A stretch of DNA of 5,286 nucleotides, taken from positions 1-5,286 of the forward strand of contig DAIORV010000150.1 in NCBI GenBank assembly GCA_036752825.1, given 5' to 3'. The DNA comes from UBA5177 sp002413265. Lineage in GTDB: Bacteria; Chloroflexota; UBA5177. Under the pieces are notes generated by a model that searched no databases, had not been told where the DNA came from, and saw nothing but the letters and a program-made list of their open reading frames with translations. Both the position numbers and the translations under genes were made by a program. Positions 1 to 5,278 of the stretch are shown here, in pieces (within the stretch, counting starts at the first letter, position 1; every line of letters starts with the position of its first letter).

Positions 1-579
1 GTTTTTCTCGACCGTCAGTTCTGGAGGCAGATTGCCTGACGCAGCGGCAGTGGCCCAGGTGTTGCCGGAGGGCAGCAGAACGGCGCAGGCGCGCAGGCGA
101 AAGACGGAGTACAGGCTCGCCGTAAGCGAACGCAGAACCTCCTGCACATCGTGAGAGCCGATGAGAGCCGTGCTGAGGTCGTATAGCGCTTGAGCCACCG
201 CGGCTCGGCGAAGGGCATCTTCGGCTCGTTGCCGCGCGGAGTCGGCCAGCTGGCCGGTAAGCAAAGCGACTCCGATGAAGATGACGAGGGCCAGCACATC
301 GCGCGAGTAGTTGACCGTGACCGTATAGAACGGCGGAATGAAGAACCAGTCCCAGGCGGCAACTGCGACTACCGCGACCACCGCTCCGGATACGCGCCCC
401 CCAACCGTCGAGGCAATCAGCACCGGCGCCAGAAACAGCAGCGGCACGCTGGGACCGATAGTTCCAGCGGAGCCGCCGAGTAGTTTCAGGACCGGCACGA
501 GCAGCACTACCAGCCCGATCCCGCCGATAACGGCAAGTGGGCCGGCTGCGGTACTCAATCGCTGAGAAAGCAGTTTCAC
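1..579 (-). CDS. DUF4118 (KdpD-type) membrane sensor, N-terminal part, runs off the left edge
   Basis: An open frame of 193 codons starts at GTG (577-579), just after an in-frame TAG (583-585), and stays open to base 1, so the C-terminus is outside the window. Hydrophobic segments lie at about residues 13-31, 45-57, 63-79 and 94-108, the four-helix pattern of the DUF4118 domain of KdpD-type sensors. The family-like core WDWFFIPPFYTVTV (76-89) and LLTGQLAD (106-113) is present. A charged, probably helical linker (114-130) leads to LYDLSTALIGSHDVQEVL (132-149), which resembles the start of a GAF domain. In this family such proteins are usually sensor histidine kinases, but the kinase domains are not visible here. 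The N-terminal KdpD/Usp domains of true KdpD are absent because the protein begins directly at the membrane domain. No good Shine-Dalgarno precedes the GTG. It is transcribed divergently from the gene at 662. The DUF4118 call is firm; the kinase call is inference. Confidence 0.85.
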   Translation of the reverse strand, partial: MKLLSQRLSTAAGPLAVIGGIGLVVLLVPVLKLLGGSAGTIGPSVPLLFLAPVLIASTVGGRVSGAVVAVVAVAAWDWFFIPPFYTVTVNYSRDVLALVIFIGVALLTGQLADSARQRAEDALRRAAVAQALYDLSTALIGSHDVQEVLRSLTASLYSVFRLRACAVLLPSGNTWATAAASGNLPPELTVEKN

Positions 580-661
580 AGGCTATATTGTCGCCGCAAG
601 CCTATGATCTGTGTGATCAGAGCGTTGCCTCAAGGAGCGTGTCATCGCAAAGCTACGGGAC
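580..661. promoter_or_regulatory. divergent intergenic region with small inverted repeat
   Basis: This 82-bp gap lies between two divergent genes, so it should carry promoters in both directions. An inverted repeat TGATC-TGTGT-GATCA sits at 605-619, and a TATGAT box resembling a -10 element (plus strand) at 603-608 overlaps it; I see no convincing -35 at the right distance. A repeat of this size could be an operator or could be chance. An AAGGAG motif at 632-637 is the best ribosome-binding-like sequence, but it lies 24 nt from the GTG at 662. Confidence 0.3.
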
Positions 662-1444
662 GTGATCGTTAGGTTCGCGCCGACACTCTACGCCGGCTAC
701 TCCTCCTGGCGCTCGTTCCAAACCGCGAAGCCTGCCCTCCGTAGAAATCACGCCCTCTTGGCAGTAAGCCGGCTGTGGTTTCTGATACTGAGGAGAGTGG
801 GCGTGCTGCCCTTAGATTTCCTGCCTGCACCCCCGCTGACCTTCACCAAGAGAGCACAGATGGCCGCCAATGCGATTATTCATGTGTGGTTAGGGGCGCT
901 CGCCCTCCGGTCCATGGCGCTAACTCGGGACGTCAGGCGCGAGCGTCAGAGAGCCGAAGAGGAGGCTCTGAAGACAGTCATTAGCAAATGGAGGCGTAGT
1001 GGAGGGCTTCGTAGGATGCGTTTGCTTTGGCTGCTTCGATCGCCGAGCCAGCCGGTAAGGCTGAAACGCGGCAGCTATGCGTTGTACATGTTCCTGGCCG
1101 CCGCTCCCTTGGTGCCAAACCTTCTTTGGCCAGCGGAGAGAAAAACTTCGCGACCAAGTGGTCGCTTCGTTATCTTTTCGATCCTTGGCGGACTTCCCTT
1201 TCTAGCCGCGGCGTTTGTCGGCTCTCCGGGTTACAGGTTCTTGGTCCCGGGACGGCTACGGTGTCTGGCGACCGGATTCTTCTGGTTCGCAATGCTTATG
1301 CCCGCATTCGTTCTGCTGGCTCCCCTCATGGTGGCGCACCAGTCCGTCCGCGGTCTGCTGGAATCTGATGAAGAGTACGCTCGCAGGTACCGGTACTCAC
1401 GGCCAGGAGGATGGCGGCAAGCACGAGATTCGTCCGACGAGTAG
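662..1444 (+). CDS. hypothetical basic membrane protein, about 260 aa
   Basis: I do not recognise this protein. The frame from GTG (662) to TAG (1442-1444) encodes about 260 residues. The N-terminal half is Arg-rich, with a charged, probably helical stretch at about 86-112 and a weak hydrophobic patch at 31-43. The C-terminal half has three clear hydrophobic segments, about 139-155, 169-187 and 201-223, followed by an acidic then basic hydrophilic tail. That arrangement suggests an integral membrane protein with a cytoplasmic N-terminal part. Codon choice is less GC-biased at third positions than in groEL, with many AGG/AGA/CGG arginines, which may mean horizontal origin or weak selection. 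The start is uncertain: the frame is open back to 617 without ATG, and the best SD-like AAGGAG is too far from the GTG. Membrane-like composition over a long frame supports a real gene, but no motif gives a function. Confidence 0.55.
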   Translation: MIVRFAPTLYAGYSSWRSFQTAKPALRRNHALLAVSRLWFLILRRVGVLPLDFLPAPPLTFTKRAQMAANAIIHVWLGALALRSMALTRDVRRERQRAEEEALKTVISKWRRSGGLRRMRLLWLLRSPSQPVRLKRGSYALYMFLAAAPLVPNLLWPAERKTSRPSGRFVIFSILGGLPFLAAAFVGSPGYRFLVPGRLRCLATGFFWFAMLMPAFVLLAPLMVAHQSVRGLLESDEEYARRYRYSRPGGWRQARDSSDE

Positions 1445-1525
1445 GCGCTTTCGCTGTTTCATCGACCGGTCGTTTATTCAGATTGAAGCACTCTCAGCTC
1501 CTGTTCGACCCTGCTTGGCTTCGAT

Positions 1526-1554
1526 AAAAAACGGCCCGGGCGTAAGCTCGGGCC
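1526..1554 (-). terminator. rho-independent terminator after the groEL-tail remnant
   Basis: Read on the minus strand, GGCCCGAGC (1554-1546), loop TTAC, and GCCCGGGCC (1541-1533) form a 9-bp GC-rich stem with one A-C mismatch, followed by G and six T (1531-1526). It lies 23 bp beyond the stop codon of the groEL-tail remnant, much as the terminator of the intact groEL lies 20 bp beyond its stop, but the two hairpins differ in sequence. On the plus strand no T-run follows, so it probably does not serve the gene ending at 1444. The remaining gap 1445-1525 shows no feature. Confidence 0.8.
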
Positions 1555-1577
1555 CTCTTCAAGTTCCTAGTCTCAGT

Positions 1578-1742
1578 TTAGTAATCCGGCATCGGCGGTG
1601 CCGCAGCTGGTGGATTCTTCTCCGGGAGATCGCTGATGAGCGTCTCTGTGGTCAGCAGCATCGAGGCGATGCTCGCCGCGTTCTGTAGCGCCGACCGCGT
1701 CACCTTGACCGGATCCGGAACCACGCCGATGAGATTCTCGAA
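1578..1742. repeat. direct repeat, copy 1 of groEL 3' end
   Basis: This segment matches 3266-3430 in the same orientation without gaps, 146 of 165 bases by hand count. Beyond 1742 the match continues to about 1815 with small indels. Together the copies flank a roughly 1.5-kb block holding two broken genes. Confidence 0.85.
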
Positions 1743-1815
1743 CCGCCGGTTGAGGCGTTGAAGCCTCTCAAGGTTGCGGCACTTGACCTCGGTGACAATA
1801 ACGCCGATATGGTGC
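1578..1815 (-). pseudogene. truncated groEL 3' end (second groEL copy remnant)
   Basis: The last 54 codons before the TAA (1578-1580) encode a GroEL C-terminus matching the intact GroEL in this window at 49 of 54 residues, including VTRSALQNAASIASMLL, LISDLPEKN and the ending PPMPDY. By hand alignment 19 of 165 bases differ; 11 changes are synonymous and 8 are not. Upstream, VIVTEV corresponds to VIVSEV of GroEL. Between them the diagnostic GFNASTG motif is still encoded (about 1744-1766 on the minus strand) but in another frame, because about 1 nt is missing on one side and 2 nt on the other. Similarity fades near 1815, where the nuclease-like gene begins to end. Everything upstream (equatorial, intermediate and apical domains) is missing, so no chaperonin can be made. 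An open frame to about 1895 exists, but I see no sign it is expressed as a distinct protein. It has its own terminator. Confidence 0.85.
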
Positions 1816-1861
1816 CCGAAGCAGCGAGCACATGGAGGAGACGGCCCGACTCGTCGCTCGA

Positions 1862-2876
1862 TTAGGTGATCCCTGATCGGGTCGGCTCCCCCCACCGTTT
1901 TTCACGAGGAAGGAAACTCGAACGAGCTGCGATCGAGAAGAACTCCTGGCTCAGCCCTTCGACATCGACCTCGGCAACTCCGGCCGCTCGAGCCAGGAAT
2001 TCCTCGACCGGCCAGTAGACAGTGCGGTCTTGGCGGACGAGGTGGTAGCCGAGACGCTTCACCTTTCGCCGATCACCCACGACCAGCGTGTACAGGAGCA
2101 GCTGATCAAGCCATAGCCGGTCCAGGTGCGGCCGCATGGCGGTTTTCAGGTCGAGGAGGCAATCATCGACCAGGACGTCAGGGCTTGCTCCGATGTTGGC
2201 GACCCACACGTGGGGATCGAAGGTGACTGAGCGTGAGAGCCACTCCCGGCCAGTTGTCTTCTGGAAGCGCCGTGAGAGCCGGCGAATGTCAATCACCGCC
2301 TCCCTTGGGATTAGGCCAAACAGGTCATCCAGAGTAGATCCAGGTGGCAGGGCCCGAAGGGGGTGCTCACCGCTGCGGAGGCTCCTGACGTGTTTTACAT
2401 CCACGAGCGCCAGGGCGGCGCAATACCGGCACAACCATGCTTCGTCGTCATCGTGCAGTTCGTGCCTGGCTGGCCGGACGCGGCGCAGGAAGTCGCGCAG
2501 CGATTTGAAGAGTTCCGCCGAGACCTTCGGCATGTAGGCTGTTCTCCTACCTTCCAGACCGAACACGAACGGCACTCGCTCCGCCAGAGCGGTGTCTCTG
2601 GCGGCGCCGCTCCACTCTGCTGAGCGGAACGCGGCGAGCCGTGTCACCGGCAGCTTCTCGAACACGAAGCGTAACCGGTAGTCGATAGCTGTACCTACTA
2701 GCGCCCAGGGGTAGTCCGGCCCGGGGGTCTTTGGTGCGAGTGTCTCCGCGCGCTCGATCTTAATGAATGAAGTCGTCAGCGAGAGGGTCCAGCACCGGAA
2801 ACTTGTCCCGTAGATAGCGAGCGATCAGGCTGTCCGGGTGACGAATCTCGTCCGTCGCCGATATCAGGTACGACAT
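1862..2876 (-). pseudogene. PD-(D/E)XK nuclease-like protein gene, frameshifted
   Basis: The 3' part is a long open frame from GTG (2665) to TAA (1862-1864), 267 codons. Family-like sequence continues upstream of that GTG in the same frame (PWALVGTAIDYRLRF, 2713-2666), so 2665 is unlikely to be the true start. Near 2762-2771 the reading passes to a second frame that begins at ATG 2876 and encodes LIARYLRDKFP. The minus strand there reads TTCATTCATTAAG; removing one CATT joins the parts into about 336 residues. In the joined protein, PD (231-232), D-L-K (241-243, in LLDLKT) and Q-x-x-x-Y (257-261, in QLLLY) match the catalytic and helix motifs of RecB/Cas4-type PD-(D/E)XK nucleases. The motifs are seen directly; nuclease activity is inferred. 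The ATG lies 2 nt after the stop of the upstream small gene, suggesting coupling. As it stands it yields a short peptide, unless the lesion is a sequencing error or bypassed by frameshifting. Confidence 0.7.
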
Positions 2877-2878
2877 GG

Positions 2879-3102
2879 CTACACGATACTTGGCCGTTTT
2901 TTGAGCAATCGGTTTGAGACTGCTCCGCCTACGCCAAGAGCGGCAGGCACGAAGGGAAGCTGAAGCCAATCCCACAGGGTCTGCCGTAGGTTCCATGGAG
3001 GTAAGACGACTTGTAGGGATCGATGCCGACCCACTTCCAGCCCCATCGGTGCTCGCCAACAATTGCGACGGCAATGGCGACGACAGTCAGAACGAGTGCG
3101 AC
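2879..3102 (-). pseudogene. small Trp-rich membrane protein gene, apparent 1-nt frameshift
   Basis: Two overlapping frames read as one small protein. The upstream frame, open from 3102, encodes a hydrophobic stretch (TVVAIAVAIVG) followed by HRWGWKWVGIDPY and HGTYGR. The downstream frame continues with TLWDWLQLPFVPAALGVGG and ends SNRLLKKRPSIV at TAG (2879-2881). The switch falls near 2978-2985, where one missing base would explain it. The TLWDWLQL-then-hydrophobic pattern resembles small bacterial membrane proteins I have seen with TLWDWL followed by one transmembrane helix, but I cannot name a family. No ATG/GTG start with a ribosome-binding site is visible in the upstream frame, so the 5' end is unknown. 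It sits 2 nt before the nuclease-like ATG, so the two were probably co-transcribed. A chance pair of open frames remains possible. Confidence 0.4.
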
Positions 3103-3218
3103 TCAAGGAACCTGCGGCGATAGGCTCGTGCAACGGCTTCGCGACGACTTGAGCCGTACATTAGGCCGGTCGTGGCCCTTTGAGTCGCCCCCTTAAGATC
3201 ACACGGTCTTCCTTACAG
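3103..3218. other. intergenic stretch without recognised feature
   Basis: This lies between the groEL terminator and the broken small gene. It should contain the promoter for the minus-strand islet if that was ever independently transcribed, because the terminator at 3219-3245 would block read-through from groEL. I found no convincing -35/-10 pair, RNA gene or repeat. Confidence 0.3.
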
Positions 3219-3245
3219 AAAAAGGCGGGGGCAACTGCCCCCGCC
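3219..3245 (-). terminator. rho-independent terminator of the groES-groEL operon
   Basis: On the minus strand GGCGGGGGC (3245-3237), a 4-nt loop and GCCCCCGCC (3232-3224) form a perfect 9-bp GC stem, followed by five T (3223-3219). It starts 20 bp after the groEL stop codon. It should insulate the genes to the left from chaperonin transcription. Confidence 0.9.
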
Positions 3246-3265
3246 CTGTAATCACTTGTGTCTGT

Positions 3266-3430
3266 TTAGTAATCAGGCATCGGCGGTGCCGCCTGTGCTT
3301 GATTCTTCTCCGGAAGATCGCTGATGAGCGTCTCCGTGGTCAGCAGCATCGAGGCGATGCTTGCCGCGTTCTGCAGCGCTGAGCGCGTCACTTTGACCGG
3401 ATCCGGGACCACGTTGATCAGGTTCTCGTA
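3266..3430. repeat. direct repeat, copy 2 (3' end of intact groEL)
   Basis: This is the last 55 codons of intact groEL including the stop; it matches 1578-1742 at 146 of 165 bases by hand count. It is listed so the pair can be found. Confidence 0.85.
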
Positions 3431-4873
3431 CTCGCCGGTTGACGCGTTGAAACCTTCGCCGGCCTTGCGTCGCTCGACTTCGGAGACGATGACCCCGCCG
3501 TCGTAACCGGCGTTCTCGGCGATCTGGCGGATCGGCTCCTCGAGTGCGCGGTAGACGATGTCGACTCCGACCTGCTCGTCACCCGTGAGGTTCAATTTCT
3601 TCAGCGCTTTTCGAGCCTGAATGAAGGCACTGCCGCCGCCGGCGATGATGCCTTCCTCAACCGCTGCGCGAGTCGCCGACAGGGCGTCCTCCACGCGATG
3701 CTTCTTCTCTTTCAGCTCGACCTCTGTCGCCGCCCCCACCTTGATGATGGCGACGCCACCGGCCAGCTTCGCGAGCCGCTCCTGCAGCTTCTCCTTATCG
3801 AAGTCGCTGGTCGTGTCCTCGATCTGGGCTCGGATCTGATCCATCCGATCCTGGATGTCCTTCTGAGATCCCTTGCCCTCGACGATCGTCGTGTTGTCCT
3901 TGTTGGCGGTGACCCGTCGCGCCTGGCCAAGCATGTCGACGGTGACACTGTCGAGTCGCAGGCCGGCTTCCTCGGTGATCACCTGACCACCGGTGAGGAC
4001 TGCGATGTCCTGCAGCATGGCCTTGCGTCGATCGCCAAAGCCGGGGGCCTTGACCGCCAGCACGTTCAACATGCCGCGCAGCTTGTTCACGACGAGCGTG
4101 GCAAGCGCCTCGCCCTCCACGTCCTCGGCGATGATCACGATATTCTTCGTGACGTTAACGACCTTCTCGAGCATCGGGAGGATGTCGGCGATCGCACTGA
4201 TCTTCTTGTCCGTGATCAGGATGTACGGAGCGTCCAGCGCCGCTTCCATGTGAGCCGTGTCGGTCACCATGTACGGCGAGATGTAGCCGCGGTCGATCTG
4301 CATGCCGTCCACGAACTCTTGCTCGAGGCTCAGGCCCTGCGACTCCTCGACCGTGATGACGCCGTCCTTGCCTACCTTGTCCATGACGTCGGCAATTATC
4401 TCGCCAACCTCGTAATCCTGGCTCGAGTTCGCCGCGACCATGCCGGTCTGGGCGCGCGTCTCGACGGGTGTGGCCTGCTTTTTCAGCTGCTCGACGACGG
4501 CCTCGACCGCCTTGTTGATCCCTATTCGGATCTGCATGGGGTTTGCGCCCGACGATACGTTGCGCAATCCCTGGTTGATCATGGCCTGTGCCAGCACCGT
4601 CGCGGTCGTGGTGCCGTCACCGGCGATGTCGTTGGTCTTGGTCGCCACTTCCTTCACCAGCTGCGCGCCCATGTTTGCGAACGGGTCCTCGAGCTCGATG
4701 TCCCGGGCGATCGTCACGCCATCATTGGTGATGGTCGGGCTGCCGAACTTCTTGTCCAGCACCACGTTGCGGCCCTTGGGGCCCAGCGTCACCTTTACGG
4801 CGTCCGCCAGGGCGTCCACACCGCGCTTCAGCTCGCGTCGAGCTTCCTCGTTGAAAAGTAGTTGCTTCGCCAT
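3266..4873 (-). CDS. groEL: chaperonin GroEL (Hsp60), 60 kDa subunit
   Basis: GroEL forms a double heptameric cytoplasmic ring that folds proteins in an ATP-dependent cycle with its lid GroES. The 535-residue frame is intact and full length for the family apart from the tail. Visible hallmarks are VTLGPKGRNVVLDKKFG (28-44), NDGVTIARDIELEDP (50-64, with Asp51 matching the family's catalytic-site Asp52), the nucleotide-binding GDGTTTATVLAQ (85-96), the apical GYISPYMVTD substrate-binding segment, VEDALSATRAAVEEGIIAGGG with the ATP-hydrolysis Asp near residue 397, and GFNASTGEYENL near the C-terminus. The protein ends in AAPPMPDY and lacks the Gly-Gly-Met repeat common in other bacteria. The ATG (4871-4873) is preceded by GGGAGGAG with about 7-nt spacing. 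It lies 15 nt after groES in one operon under CIRCE and ends at a strong terminator. Its 3' end is duplicated at 1578. Confidence 0.99.
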   Translation of the reverse strand: MAKQLLFNEEARRELKRGVDALADAVKVTLGPKGRNVVLDKKFGSPTITNDGVTIARDIELEDPFANMGAQLVKEVATKTNDIAGDGTTTATVLAQAMINQGLRNVSSGANPMQIRIGINKAVEAVVEQLKKQATPVETRAQTGMVAANSSQDYEVGEIIADVMDKVGKDGVITVEESQGLSLEQEFVDGMQIDRGYISPYMVTDTAHMEAALDAPYILITDKKISAIADILPMLEKVVNVTKNIVIIAEDVEGEALATLVVNKLRGMLNVLAVKAPGFGDRRKAMLQDIAVLTGGQVITEEAGLRLDSVTVDMLGQARRVTANKDNTTIVEGKGSQKDIQDRMDQIRAQIEDTTSDFDKEKLQERLAKLAGGVAIIKVGAATEVELKEKKHRVEDALSATRAAVEEGIIAGGGSAFIQARKALKKLNLTGDEQVGVDIVYRALEEPIRQIAENAGYDGGVIVSEVERRKAGEGFNASTGEYENLINVVPDPVKVTRSALQNAASIASMLLTTETLISDLPEKNQAQAAPPMPDY

Positions 4874-4888
4874 TCCGTCTCCTCCCGA

Positions 4889-5200
4889 TTACTCGGTAAT
4901 CTTGGCGAGAATATCTTTCTCGCCCAGAATCAGAACGTCGTCATCGTTGAGACGAATTTCGGTGCCTGCATACTTTGCAAACAGCACGGTGTCTCCAACT
5001 ACGACGGACATTTTCACCAGCTTGCCGTCCTCATACTTGCCGGGGCCTACGGCCACGACACTCCCCTTCTGGGGCTTTTCCTTGGCCGTTTCGGCCACGT
5101 AGATGCCGCTGGGTCGCTGCGTCTCAGCCTCAGCGGGCTTGACAACCACGCGATCGGCCAGCGGCTCGATCTGCGTTTTGGTCTTTGTTTGCGTTGCCAA
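4889..5200 (-). CDS. groES: co-chaperonin GroES (Hsp10)
   Basis: GroES is the heptameric lid that caps GroEL and closes the folding chamber in the cytoplasm. The 103-residue product begins with a short polar extension (ATQTKTKTQ) before the conserved IEPLADRVVVKPAEAE; next come the mobile-loop region that contacts GroEL (about residues 25-37, RPSGIYVAETAKE), GSVVAVGPGKY, and VGDTVLFAKYAGTEI, which are family hallmarks. The end ILGEKDILAKITE is typical. The start is TTG (5198-5200): no ATG is available in frame, and an AGGAGGA ribosome-binding site lies 6 nt upstream, so the TTG is well supported. It is the first gene of the groES-groEL operon, with CIRCE in its leader. Nothing suggests truncation. 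Confidence 0.98.
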   Translation of the reverse strand: MATQTKTKTQIEPLADRVVVKPAEAETQRPSGIYVAETAKEKPQKGSVVAVGPGKYEDGKLVKMSVVVGDTVLFAKYAGTEIRLNDDDVLILGEKDILAKITE

Positions 5201-5206
5201 CGCTTG

Positions 5207-5213
5207 TCCTCCT
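5207..5213 (-). promoter_or_regulatory. ribosome-binding site deciding the TTG start of groES
   Basis: AGGAGGA on the minus strand is a near-perfect anti-16S match ending 6 nt before the TTG at 5200, with no competing ATG or GTG nearby. Confidence 0.85.
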
Positions 5214-5235
5214 ATGTGATCTCTTCCAGGTCAGT

Positions 5236-5262
5236 TTAGCACTCGGCAGGGGAGAGTGCTAA
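5236..5262. promoter_or_regulatory. CIRCE operator (HrcA binding site)
   Basis: TTAGCACTC, a 9-bp spacer (GGCAGGGGA) and GAGTGCTAA form the canonical CIRCE inverted repeat with perfect arms. HrcA binds this element and represses groESL and often dnaK operons; heat inactivates HrcA and relieves repression. It lies 35 bp upstream of the groES start codon, within the expected transcript leader. hrcA itself is not in this window. Confidence 0.97.
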
Positions 5263-5272
5263 TCCCGTCACC

Positions 5273-5278
5273 ATTCTA
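5273..5278 (-). promoter_or_regulatory. candidate -10 box of the groESL promoter
   Basis: The minus strand reads TAGAAT, one mismatch from TATAAT, 10 bp upstream of CIRCE. Transcription would then start just before the operator, the usual arrangement for HrcA control. The matching -35 box would lie beyond the right edge, so this cannot be confirmed here. Confidence 0.4.

Noticed and set aside
15..362. 115-codon minus-strand frame inside the sensor
   Set aside because: The overlapping frame 1-579 has clear DUF4118 sequence and membrane helices; this one is low-complexity Arg/Ser/Pro.
190..565. Two plus-strand frames opposite the sensor
   Set aside because: They are antisense, low-complexity and hydrophilic, with no motif.
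605..619. tRNA, riboswitch or CRISPR repeat in the intergenic regions
   Set aside because: I saw no cloverleaf, no repeated spacer pattern and no recognisable riboswitch core in any of the gaps.
1215..1688. Plus-strand frame running from the membrane protein gene into the groEL tail
   Set aside because: It crosses a terminator hairpin and the antisense of the groEL remnant, with no coherent protein character.
2136..2623. Two plus-strand frames opposite the nuclease-like gene
   Set aside because: Both are antisense shadows; the minus frame holds the PD, DxK and QxxxY motifs.
2760..3074. Minus-strand frame taken as one 104-aa protein
   Set aside because: Only its last 37 codons (from ATG 2876) look real; the upstream part is out of frame with the small membrane protein and is low-complexity.
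3698..4861. 387-codon open frame on the plus strand opposite groEL
   Set aside because: It is antisense to strongly conserved groEL; GC-rich codon bias opens the opposite frame, and the product is His/Asp/Arg/Leu-rich with no domain.
4440..5102. 220-codon plus-strand frame across the groES-groEL junction
   Set aside because: It is Ser/Thr-rich antisense translation covering both real genes and their short intergenic gap.
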